Assembly: GCF_029589055.1 (NCBI RefSeq) | Contig: NZ_JARQZP010000007.1 | Span: forward strand, 1,984,001 to 2,048,000 | Reading direction: 5' to 3' | DNA from: Vibrio hannami | GTDB taxonomy: Bacteria; Pseudomonadota; Gammaproteobacteria; Enterobacterales; Vibrionaceae | Length of the DNA: 64,000 nucleotides | Shown: positions 55,381 through 63,359 of the stretch, one piece after another | Layout of the letters: every line of letters begins with the position of its first letter | Numbering within the stretch: position 1 is the stretch's first letter | Program-made: the position numbers and the translations under genes | The notes under the pieces: model-generated | The model's database searches: none | Told to the model about the DNA's origin: nothing | The model's input: only the letters and a program-made list of their open reading frames with translations

Positions 55381-55525
55381 AAGAAGTCTCCCACCGGCCT
55401 GGCAGGAGCGGAGATCGCTAATACCGAGCGCGGTTATTTTTCTCCCTTCATACTAGGGGGATGGTCGGTATTGTTCATAAAAATCTCCAAAGTTACTGCA
55501 AGTCGCAGCGGGCGGTATTCTAACG
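55381..55525 (-). promoter_or_regulatory. mgtE: Candidate attenuator upstream of mgtE
   Basis: On the minus strand TAGAAT (about 55524-55519) is a -10 candidate. The leader RNA then holds AATACCG twice (55518-55512 and 55473-55467) and CGGTATT once (55425-55419). Only one of the two upstream copies can pair with it at a time: the second forms an 8-bp stem AATACCGA/TCGGTATT. Next, TCTCC (about 55409-55405) can pair with GGGAGA at the end of the leader ORF or with GGGAGA at 55392-55387, the latter followed by TTCTTTTCT, a weak terminator shape. These are features of a transcription attenuator. Confidence 0.5.
55434..55478 (-). CDS. Short leader peptide upstream of mgtE (MNNTDHPPSMKGEK)
   Basis: 14 codons plus TAA, with GGAG 7 bases before the ATG at 55478. 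The peptide has an Asp and a Pro-Pro pair near its start. Acidic and proline-rich early sequences are known to destabilise ribosomes at low Mg2+, as in the mgtL leader of Salmonella mgtA. The 5' arm of the downstream stem lies within codons 3-5, so ribosome position would decide which stem forms. Function is inferred; it is too short for homology. Confidence 0.55.
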   Translation of the reverse strand: MNNTDHPPSMKGEK

Positions 55526-55557
55526 TTGAAAAAGAGAGATTGCACGCAAATTCTGTG

Positions 55558-55586
55558 TAAAAAAAGAGCGCTGATTTCAGCGCCCT
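55558..55586 (-). terminator. Terminator of tyrS
   Basis: On the minus strand GGGCGCTGA pairs with TCAGCGCTC (one mismatch) and is followed by seven T; 25 bases after the tyrS stop. Confidence 0.88.
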
Positions 55587-55610
55587 TAAGACATTTAGCG
55601 ATACAGAAAA
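55587..55610 (-). other. Short spacer after tyrS
   Basis: The 369-base gap between mgtE and tyrS is accounted for by the mgtE leader region, the tyrS terminator and this spacer; nothing else is visible. Confidence 0.5.
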
Positions 55611-56799
55611 TTACTTCACTGTCACTCGTGCAAATTTACGTTTACCTACCTGGTAAACTGCCGTTCCAGCGGCTGGAACCAGCTTCGTATCTTCGATTTT
55701 TGCACCATCAATTTTTGCAGCACCCTGGCGAATCATACGCATAGCGTCTGATGTCGAGTTCACAAGACCTGCATCTTTCAGAAGGTTAGCGATCGCGATA
55801 CCAGCATCGAACTCAAACTCTGGCATTTCATCTGGCATTGCTCCTTTCTGGAAGCGATTAATAAACTCTTGTTCTGCTGCGTCTGCATCTGCTTCGGTGT
55901 GGAAACGAGCGATAATTTCTTTAGCCAGCAGAATCTTGATATCACGAGGGTTCTTACCAGCTTCAACATCTGCTTTGAACTGAGCAATCTCTTCAAGCGG
56001 ACGGAAAGAAAGAAGCTCGTAGTAGCTCCACATCAAGTCATCCGAGATAGACATGATTTTACCAAACATTTCGCCTGGTGCTTCGCTAATACCGATATAG
56101 TTGCCCGCAGACTTAGACATCTTCTTCTCGCCATCGAGGCCAACAAGAAGAGGCATCATTAATACTGCCTGAGGCTTTTGACCGTTGGACTTCTGAAGCT
56201 CACGTCCCATCAGAAGGTTGAACTTCTGGTCTGTACCGCCTAACTCAACATCTGTTTCCATCGCTACTGAGTCGTAACCCTGAAGAAGAGGATACATAAA
56301 CTCGTGGATAGCGATTGGCTGTCCACCAGCATAGCGCTTTTTAAAATCGTCACGCTCTAGCATACGTGCCACAGTCTGGTTTGCAGCCAGACGAATCATA
56401 CCTTCTGCACCAAGCGCAGATAACCACTCAGAGTTAAACTGAATCTTCGTTTTTTCAGGGTCAAGAATCTTGAATACCTGCTCTTTATACGTTTCAGCGT
56501 TTCGCAGCACGTCTTCACGGCTTAGCGGTGGGCGAGTGTTATTTTTACCTGTTGGGTCACCAACCATTGCCAGTAAAGTCACCAATCAGGAAAGTAACTT
56601 CATGTCCAAGCTCCTGAAACTGGCGAAGCTTGTTAAAAATAACTGTGTGGCCAAGGTGAATATCCGGAGCAGTTGGATCAGCACCTAATTTAATTCGTAG
56701 AGGTCGACCCTCTTTTAATTTTTCAATCAATTCTTCTTCAGGAAGAATCTCTTCTGCACCGCGCTTGATCTCGGCCAATGCTGCTTCAATACTCGCCAT
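55611..56799 (-). pseudogene. tyrS: Tyrosyl-tRNA synthetase, frameshifted
   Basis: Charges tRNA-Tyr. The frame starts at ATG 56799 (MASIEAALAEIKRGAEEIL; GGGAG upstream) and keeps the class I HIGH-type motif HLGHT near residue 51, but at FLIGDFT it reads into GNGW and stops. The remainder, AMVGDPTGKNNTRPPLS to the end, continues in another frame and contains the KMSKS motif and a C-terminal S4 domain. An extra G at about 56570 (ACTGGCAATGG) is the cause; removing it gives 395 residues, exactly the family length. V. cholerae has two tyrS genes, and this position matches its second (VC0631), so loss could be tolerated. Confidence 0.9.
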
Positions 56800-56927
56800 T
56801 CTTGTTTGCTCCCACAGATTTGGCAAAAAAATAATAGTGAGACATCTTACTTGAATAGCGATGTTTTTTGAAACCAGTTAGACTCTTGTATCCAATATTT
56901 TTATATTTTTTTCTGTAATCGCGAAAT

Positions 56928-58214
56928 ATGCTATCAACTTTTCAACGCTTACCTGCCATTCATAGAGTTTTAATTGCTCTGATTTCAGCACTTCTTGTAT
57001 TCATTGTTTTTCTTCCGGATGCAGACGAGTTGATGAGAGATCAAAAAACTCTCGAAGTAGGACATCACTACCCACTGGCAATCAACGCTGAAGCACTGCA
57101 TTCAGGCATAGATATAAAGCCAACCGCTTTAATTCGCTGGGAAAAACATAAAGTAAAATCGGGGGAAAGTGCTGCTGTTTTATTTAGCCGGATAGGACTG
57201 TCTGCCAGACTGCTACATAATCTCATTAATGCCGATAAAGAAATAAATAAACAACTATCCAGACTAAGACCAGGGGATGAACTGCTTTTCGGTTTTGATG
57301 AAGACAACAAGCTAGTGCAGTTGGTACGAAACCTAACCCCATATAAGACCTTTCGAATCACGAAGTCAGGTGATAGCTACAAAGCCGAATTTGACAACAA
57401 AGAGGTCAATATTCAGTACAACTATACCGAAGCGGAAATCACCTCTAACTTCTGGAATGCCGCCATTAGTGCTGGAATGACACCAAACCAGATTATGGAA
57501 CTTGCAGGCATCTTTGGATGGGACATCGACTTTGCACTCGATATTCGCTCTGGAGACTCTTTTCAGGTGCTTTATGAAGAACGAATGGTTGAAGGGGAAT
57601 TGATCGGACGCGGTAAAATCATCGCAGCTACCTTTACTAACCGTGGAGACGTGTTCAAAGCGGTATTCGATGATAAAACAGAAAACTACTATGACGAAAA
57701 TGGCCGGGCTATGAAAAAGGCGTTCCTGCGCTCTCCTGTTGATTTCCGTCGTATTACCTCAAACTTTAACCCTCGCCGCCTGCATCCGGTCACTGGCAAG
57801 GTTAGACCTCACCGAGGAATCGACTATGCGGCTCCTGTAGGCACACCAATCTGGGCTGCAGGTGACGGCACGGTGATGAAATCGAGCTATAACCAATTTA
57901 ATGGTAATTATGTGTTTATTAAACACAGCAATACCTATATCACTAAGTACCTGCATCTGAAAAAACGTTATGTGAAAACCGGACAACGAGTTAAGCAGGG
58001 TCAGTCGATTGGCTCTCTTGGCGGTACAGGTCGCGTAACCGGCCCTCACCTTCATTACGAGTTTCTGGTAAACGGAGTTCACAAGAACCCAAGAACCGTA
58101 AAACTACCTCAGTCTAAATCACTGACTGGCGCTCATAAGAAAGAGTATATGAAGGTGGCTGCACAACGCCTGAAAGAGTTGGATAAGTATGGGAAGTTGC
58201 TGTTTGCCAGATAG
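56928..58214 (+). CDS. shyB: Murein DD-endopeptidase of the M23 family, ShyB-like
   Basis: Periplasmic, membrane-anchored peptidoglycan hydrolase that cuts D-Ala-mDAP cross-links. 428 residues: a TM anchor at about 14-30, a LysM-like/OapA segment (VKSGESAAVLFSRIGLSARL and LRPGDELLF, about 75-125), a second helical domain and the LytM/M23 domain from about 290. Zinc ligands are visible in HRGIDYAAP and HLHYEF. It is divergent from tyrS, as V. cholerae shyB (VC0630) is. ShyB there is controlled by Zur, but I see no good Zur box in the 128-base gap. Confidence 0.88.
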   Translation: MLSTFQRLPAIHRVLIALISALLVFIVFLPDADELMRDQKTLEVGHHYPLAINAEALHSGIDIKPTALIRWEKHKVKSGESAAVLFSRIGLSARLLHNLINADKEINKQLSRLRPGDELLFGFDEDNKLVQLVRNLTPYKTFRITKSGDSYKAEFDNKEVNIQYNYTEAEITSNFWNAAISAGMTPNQIMELAGIFGWDIDFALDIRSGDSFQVLYEERMVEGELIGRGKIIAATFTNRGDVFKAVFDDKTENYYDENGRAMKKAFLRSPVDFRRITSNFNPRRLHPVTGKVRPHRGIDYAAPVGTPIWAAGDGTVMKSSYNQFNGNYVFIKHSNTYITKYLHLKKRYVKTGQRVKQGQSIGSLGGTGRVTGPHLHYEFLVNGVHKNPRTVKLPQSKSLTGAHKKEYMKVAAQRLKELDKYGKLLFAR

Positions 58215-58286
58215 CTGAATACTTAAAAATAGAGGAAGCGTGAACTCCCCTTCCTCTATTGAGTACTCGAAATGAATCAGATATGA

Positions 58287-58309
58287 GTTCCCACGGGGAG
58301 CGTGGGAAC
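58287..58309. repeat. REP-like hairpin between convergent shyB and tyrA
   Basis: GTTCCCACG and CGTGGGAAC pair perfectly around GGGAG. The same family occurs at 2090-2107. It may also act as the terminator of the convergent genes, though no T run follows. Confidence 0.75.
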
Positions 58310-58324
58310 TATAAATATAGAACT

Positions 58325-59452
58325 TTAGGAACGGTGAATGGCATCATTCGCTTGTTTTAGCAGGTTCTGGCTTTCCGTCATAAACTGCTGTGAGTAATCA
58401 CCGAACCAGTCACTTACCTGATTGAAGCTCTCAACAAACGCCGCTTTATCATTTCCATCTAGCACTTTAAGTGCTTCACCGAAGCATTGGTGGAAACGCT
58501 TAATCATCTCGATGTTTTCTTTAGAAGAGAGGATGATATCTCCATATAGATTCGGGTCTTGCCCAAACAAACGCCCTACCATCGCCAGCTCCAACCGGTA
58601 AATAGGGGAGCTCAACTGAAGAAGCTTATCGATATTTGGATTTTCGCGGCTCAGATGTAAGCCGTAAGCAAAAGAAGTAAAGTGTCGTAGAGCCTGAATC
58701 AGTGTCATGCCATGATCGTGCTCACCTGCATCGATCTGACATAAGCTCGCTCCCCAGATACCAAACTGCTCAAGAAGCCACTGGTATTGCTCACTACCTC
58801 GTCCGTCACAGTAGACAATTACCTGCTTAGCAAGGCTTGGAACATCCGGACCAAACATAGGGTGTAAACCAACCACAGGGCCCTGATGAACCTCTAACAT
58901 CTTCGCCAAAGGTTTAGACTTGATAGAAGTAAGGTCACAGAGAATACAATCTTCAGGCAGGTTACCCAGTTTTTCAATAACACCTTCCGTCAGATGAATG
59001 GGTACAGTAACAACAACCAGTCCGGCACCATCAAGGATTTCATCCGCACGATCCCAATCTTTACTGCCCAGCACCTTCACTTCATAACCAGATAAGGCAA
59101 ACATCTTACCAAACAGGCCACCTAACTGACCTTTACCACCAACAATGACCACTGAGCGCAGTTCAGGATTCAGGCACTTAAAGCCGGAGTCTTTTTCGCT
59201 GGCGTAGGATTCACGCATCGTGCGGCGAAGAATATCTTCGATCAACTGAGGCGGGACACCTTTCTTTTCAGCTTCATTACGGCGAGAAGCCAACATCGCC
59301 GCTTCACGATCCGGTGCATAAATGGGTAAGCCGTGTTCGCTCTTAACCTCACCAACCTTTTCTACTAAAGCAAGACGTCGAGCTAATAGCTCGACCATCT
59401 GCTTGTCTACTTCATCAATCTGATCTCTTAACTCATTCAGTTCAACAGCCAT
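58325..59452 (-). CDS. tyrA: Chorismate mutase/prephenate dehydrogenase
   Basis: Bifunctional enzyme of tyrosine synthesis: chorismate to prephenate to 4-hydroxyphenylpyruvate. Residues 1-90 are the AroQ-type mutase (LRDQIDEVDKQMVELLARRL), and the dehydrogenase begins with the NAD-binding loop VGGKGQLGGLFGKMF near 104 and has GLHPMFGPDV near 195. Length 375 matches E. coli TyrA. It is downstream of aroF with a 190-base gap filled by a palindromic repeat. Confidence 0.96.
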   Translation of the reverse strand: MAVELNELRDQIDEVDKQMVELLARRLALVEKVGEVKSEHGLPIYAPDREAAMLASRRNEAEKKGVPPQLIEDILRRTMRESYASEKDSGFKCLNPELRSVVIVGGKGQLGGLFGKMFALSGYEVKVLGSKDWDRADEILDGAGLVVVTVPIHLTEGVIEKLGNLPEDCILCDLTSIKSKPLAKMLEVHQGPVVGLHPMFGPDVPSLAKQVIVYCDGRGSEQYQWLLEQFGIWGASLCQIDAGEHDHGMTLIQALRHFTSFAYGLHLSRENPNIDKLLQLSSPIYRLELAMVGRLFGQDPNLYGDIILSSKENIEMIKRFHQCFGEALKVLDGNDKAAFVESFNQVSDWFGDYSQQFMTESQNLLKQANDAIHRS

Positions 59453-59513
59453 TTCAAACCTTTATTTTTACCTTGCCACTGCAATAACAGTCTATTTCTT
59501 TGTTTAAGTGCTT

Positions 59514-59625
59514 TAGGGGTACCGGTGGCACTCTATGGAACAAACATGCCTGAATGATTTGGCTACATACAAACACCTATGTAGCATCAGCGGTTTGTGG
59601 AATAGAGTGCTTCCGGTAGTCCTGA
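59514..59625. repeat. 112-base palindromic repeat between aroF and tyrA
   Basis: The ends pair over about 36 positions, and the centre holds a perfect hairpin GCTACATA/TATGTAGC. It is homologous to 2173-2286; the arms differ between the two copies in a compensated way, for example CTCT/AGAG here against CTCG/CGAG there and CAAAC/GTTTG here against TGAAC/GTTCA there. Confidence 0.78.
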
Positions 59626-59642
59626 CAAAACCAAAACAGACT

Positions 59643-60712
59643 CTACCTCAGGCGATCCTGCAAAAATGGTACTAGTTCTTTATGTGCATGTCGAAGCAGA
59701 GTTTCTGTAGAATCCCAGTTAATACATGCATCTGTGATAGAAACCCCATATGCCATTTGATCAAGTGGAATATCAGAAGACTGATTACCTTCATTAAGAT
59801 GACTTTCAATCATCAAGCCGATGATTGATTTGTTGCCTTCACGAATCTGATGAATCACATCTTCGGCCACCAGCGGCTGACGACGGTAATCTTTGCGAGA
59901 GTTAGCATGGCTACAGTCAACCATTAACGACGCATCCAGACCAAACTTAGCCATCTCCTGCTCACACTCATTAACCGACACTGAATCGTAGTTTGTCTGC
60001 TTACCACCACGAAGGATCACGTGGCCGTTCGAGTTACCCTGAGTCGTAAGAAGCGCTACCTGGCCATCACGGTTAATACCCATAAAACGGTGGCCGGATG
60101 ATGCAGCCTGCATTGCGTTGATTGCAGTAGCTAAACTACCGTCTGTACCGTTTTTAAACCCGATAGGCATTGATAGACCACTTGCCATTTCACGGTGAGT
60201 CTGGGATTCGGTAGTGCGGGCACCAATTGCGGCCCAGCTAAAAGTATCGGCAAGGTACTGAGGACTGATTGGATCCAGAGCTTCTGTTGCTAACGGAATC
60301 TCCATTTCAGCCAGTTCAACCAGTAACTCTCGACCAACATGAAGACCGTGCTCAATATCGAATGTACCATCAAGTTGTGGGTCGTTAATCAACCCCTTCC
60401 AACCCTAGTAGTACGTGGTTTTTCAAAGTAAACTCGCATTACTATGTAAAGCTGATCACTCAACTGCTCTGAAAGTATTTTTAAACGCTTAGCGTATTCT
60501 TTCGCCGCTTCTATGTCATGGATAGAACAAGGACCACAAACCACCAGCAAACGGTGATCTTTTTTGTGAATAATATTGGCGATCGTCTCACGAGATTCCT
60601 GAATAAACTTACGCGCCTTCTCGCTCAATGGAAGCTTAGCTTTTAGTTCATTTGGCGTAATGAGCACCTGCTCATCACTAATATTGATATTACTTAATTC
60701 GCTCTTCTGCAT
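59643..60712 (-). pseudogene. aroF: Tyrosine-sensitive DAHP synthase, frameshifted
   Basis: First step of the shikimate pathway (PEP plus erythrose-4-phosphate). The N-terminal 100 residues, MQKSELSNINISDEQVL to YFEKPRTT, are normal and include VVCGPCSIHD. At about 60405 the frame is lost and reads RVGRG then stop, where orthologues read VGWKGLINDP. The rest, from GWKGLINDP on, is intact in another frame with ATEALDPISPQYL, SQTHREMASG and MVDCSHANSRKDY. Restoring one base gives 356 residues, the length of E. coli AroF. TyrR boxes upstream and tyrA downstream identify the tyrosine-sensitive isozyme. Confidence 0.92.
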
Positions 60713-60722
60713 CTCAATTTAC

Positions 60723-60740
60723 CGTAAATATTTATTTACA
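60723..60740 (-). promoter_or_regulatory. aroF: TyrR box close to the aroF start
   Basis: On the minus strand TGTAAA-TAAATA-TTTACG matches the TGTAAA-N6-TTTACA consensus with one mismatch. It ends 11 bases before the aroF start codon, downstream of the predicted transcription start. Confidence 0.8.
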
Positions 60741-60775
60741 CACCAAATCAATATCAGCGTGTTTAATTCGAAAGT

Positions 60776-60810
60776 TACGGCCAAGATACCAGCACACAAA
60801 AAAGAATCAA
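60776..60810 (-). promoter_or_regulatory. aroF: Predicted aroF promoter
   Basis: TTGATT (60810-60805) and TATCTT (60788-60783) with a 16-base spacer predict a start near 60776. TyrR boxes lie on both sides, at about -66 and +45. Confidence 0.55.
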
Positions 60811-60821
60811 GCGTAAATAAT

Positions 60822-60861
60822 AAAAAACACTTCTGTAAATTTATATTTACAAAAGTGTTTT
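60822..60861 (-). terminator. Terminator of the DUF2057 gene with an embedded perfect TyrR box
   Basis: On the minus strand AAAACACTT-T-TGTAAAT pairs with ATTTACA-G-AAGTGTTTT around a short A/T loop, followed by T-rich sequence, about 30 bases after the DUF2057 stop. The core 60834-60851 is TGTAAA-TTTATA-TTTACA, a perfect strong TyrR box, so the same palindrome can work as RNA terminator and DNA operator for aroF. Confidence 0.75.
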
Positions 60862-60891
60862 CATATTGATTTATTCAAATGCCAAAAACGG

Positions 60892-61485
60892 CTACTGCTC
60901 CACTACCCAGTTTTTAAACGCTTCACGCTCTTGCACCGGCATATTTGGGTACCACTCCTTTAACTGCTCAAATGTTGGAACAAATTGCTCTTCAATCACT
61001 TCTGGCGCAGTTTTTTCAACGTTACCAGCCTGAATCCCATTCTGCTTGTTGTACTCATCAACAACTCCTTCAAGATCACCGAATGGCAGGAAACCTTTTT
61101 TGCCCTCTAACTTTGCATATTCATAAACGAGTTCTTTCCCGTTTGAGATAAGCGTTATTTCCGGTTGTTGCTTAAAGTGTCTCTGAGCCGCATCGTAATT
61201 TTTTAGTTCAGGCGGGTATATCGTAATATCCTCACCTTTAGCTTCAAACATTAATAGAAAAGGGTCGGATTCAAATATCTGCTTATTGGCTCCTCGACCA
61301 AACGTTTTGAACACTTTAATAGCAATTTGATTGAAACCCGATTTGAGTTCAGCAGGATCAGAGTGGTTGATGGTTTCTACACCATCAACGATAAGTAACC
61401 TGATATTGTTCTCTGGTTTAATTTCCGCAGCAGAGACATTGGCAGTGAGTAATAGGCTACTTAAAACACAAAGCACTAATTTCAT
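60892..61485 (-). CDS. DUF2057 (YccT-like) periplasmic protein
   Basis: 197 residues from ATG 61485, with AAGGA 6 bases upstream. A signal peptide covers about 1-19 (MKLVLCVLSSLLLTANVSAA). The mature part has the DUF2057 pattern INHSDPAELKSGFNQIAIKV and a repeated acid/proline tail. Function of the family is not established. An open frame extends 21 codons further upstream but lacks a ribosome-binding site. It is upstream of aroF on the same strand but separated by a terminator. Confidence 0.85.
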   Translation of the reverse strand: MKLVLCVLSSLLLTANVSAAEIKPENNIRLLIVDGVETINHSDPAELKSGFNQIAIKVFKTFGRGANKQIFESDPFLLMFEAKGEDITIYPPELKNYDAAQRHFKQQPEITLISNGKELVYEYAKLEGKKGFLPFGDLEGVVDEYNKQNGIQAGNVEKTAPEVIEEQFVPTFEQLKEWYPNMPVQEREAFKNWVVEQ

Positions 61486-61671
61486 AACATTCCTTTTAAT
61501 TAATAATACCCCCTCGATTATTAATATTCCGAATAAAAAGATCATCACTAGCTATGCTGATTTTAGAAAAATTTAGAAAAACGACGGTCGTATACAAGCA
61601 GAGTCAATCATAAACTGGCAAAATAAATTATCATTTAGTTAATAGAACCTTTTCCCAGGCTTAGTATCGAC

Positions 61672-63357
61672 ATGGATTTAATCCTTTCACTACTTCAACA
61701 GATGTGTGTTTACCTTGTATTGGCATACATGCTAAGTAAAACGCCTCTTTTTCTTCCCATACTGGGAATGTCCACTCATCTGGAAAACAGGATTAATTGC
61801 TATGTTATTTTTTCGCTTTTCTGTGTACTGGGTACCTATCTTGGATTACAGATTAACGACGCTATAGCAAATACGCGAGCTATTGGCGCTGTGATGGGAG
61901 GGCTGTTTGGAGGCCCGGTTGTTGGTTTTGCAGTTGGTTTTACCGGGGGAATGCACAGGTACACATTAGGCGGATTTACGGATGTTGCCTGCGCTATATC
62001 AACAACCGCAGAAGGCCTTATTGGTGGATTGCTTCATATATATTTAGTTAAGAAACACAAGCATGATCAACTGTTTAACCCGGCAGTGGTGCTAGCCATT
62101 ACGTTAGTAGCAGAAATTGCACAAATGCTAATCATCCTTATCGTGGCTAAACCTTTTGAGCAAGCTTATGCTCTTGTTTCAGATATTGCCGCCCCAATGA
62201 TCATCGCTAACTCTGTTGGTGCAGCCCTATTTATGAGTATTCTTCAGGATAGAAAAACTATCTTTGAAAAGTATTCAGCCACTTTTTCTAAAAGAGCGCT
62301 TACTATTGCAGAACGCTCGGTTGGTATATTAGCTTCAGGTTTCAATTCGGAAAATGCAGAGACAACCGCCCGAATCATCTACGAAGAAACCAATGTTGGT
62401 GCTGTAGCGATAACCGATAAAGAAAAAATACTCGCTTTTGTCGGTATTGGAGACGACCATCATAAACCAGGCATGATCATCTCATCTCAATGCACTTTAA
62501 AGTCTATGGATAACAATGAGATAATTTACCTTGATGGCAAAGAGAACCCTTATCAGTGCTCAATATCTCAAAACTGTAAGCTAGGCTCAGCACTAATAAT
62601 TCCCTTAAAAGCAGGCGATCAGGTTATCGGTACAATTAAGCTCTACGAGCCCAAACGAAAATTATTTTCTACCATCAATATGTCTATGGCTGAAGGAATA
62701 GCTCAGCTACTTTCCAGCCAAATTCTTTATGGGAACTACCAACAACAACGGATTCACCTCAATCAGGCAGAAATCAAGCTACTCCATGCACAGGTCAACC
62801 CGCACTTTCTGTTTAATGCTCTGAATACTATCAGCGCTGTTATTCGAAAAGATCCTGATAAGGCCAGAGAGCTAATCCAGCACCTCTCACACTTTTTCAG
62901 AAGCAATTTAAAGCAAAATATAGAAACTGTTACGCTTAAAGAAGAGCTGGCACACGTGAACGCATACCTGACTATAGAAAAGGCGCGTTTCTCTGATCGT
63001 CTGGAGGTTGAAATTGACATTGAGGAAACTCTACTCGATCGAACGATACCCAGCTTCACCTTACAGCCACTGGTCGAAAACTCCATTAAGCATGGTATTT
63101 CTCAGCTACTGGAAGGAGGACTAGTCCGAATTTACAGCCAATGTAATGAACTAGGATGTGAGATCGTTGTTGAAGACAATGCTGGTAATTATGAGGAACC
63201 TGATGAGAATCATTCGGGCCTAGGTATGCAAATTGTGAGTAAACGCCTGACCAGCTATTTCGGTCATGAAGGCACACTAAAAATTGACTTCAAGAAACAG
63301 CAGTACACAAGAATGAGTTTTATCATTCCACACCAGCAAACAAGGAATAAGGCGTAA
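61672..63357 (+). CDS. btsS: LytS-family sensor histidine kinase, BtsS-like
   Basis: Membrane sensor, 561 residues, the same length as E. coli BtsS (YehU), which senses pyruvate. The N-terminal 190 residues are a multi-helix 5TM-LYT domain with LGLQINDAIANTRAIGAVMG. A GAF domain covers about 205-350. The kinase core has the phospho-acceptor HAQVNPHFLFNALNTISAV near 367 and the ATP-binding NSIKHG near 470 and GLGMQIVSKRL near 522. The response regulator follows 2 bases after the stop. Confidence 0.9.
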   Translation: MDLILSLLQQMCVYLVLAYMLSKTPLFLPILGMSTHLENRINCYVIFSLFCVLGTYLGLQINDAIANTRAIGAVMGGLFGGPVVGFAVGFTGGMHRYTLGGFTDVACAISTTAEGLIGGLLHIYLVKKHKHDQLFNPAVVLAITLVAEIAQMLIILIVAKPFEQAYALVSDIAAPMIIANSVGAALFMSILQDRKTIFEKYSATFSKRALTIAERSVGILASGFNSENAETTARIIYEETNVGAVAITDKEKILAFVGIGDDHHKPGMIISSQCTLKSMDNNEIIYLDGKENPYQCSISQNCKLGSALIIPLKAGDQVIGTIKLYEPKRKLFSTINMSMAEGIAQLLSSQILYGNYQQQRIHLNQAEIKLLHAQVNPHFLFNALNTISAVIRKDPDKARELIQHLSHFFRSNLKQNIETVTLKEELAHVNAYLTIEKARFSDRLEVEIDIEETLLDRTIPSFTLQPLVENSIKHGISQLLEGGLVRIYSQCNELGCEIVVEDNAGNYEEPDENHSGLGMQIVSKRLTSYFGHEGTLKIDFKKQQYTRMSFIIPHQQTRNKA

Positions 63358-63359
63358 AG

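Noticed and set aside
56557..56826. Reading the 89-codon frame as a separate small gene
   Set aside because: It is the N-terminal part of TyrS; the other part continues in the next frame with no missing residues.
59643..60392. Reading the 249-codon frame as a short DAHP synthase starting at TTG
   Set aside because: The missing N-terminal catalytic segment lies directly upstream in another frame; this is one frameshifted aroF.
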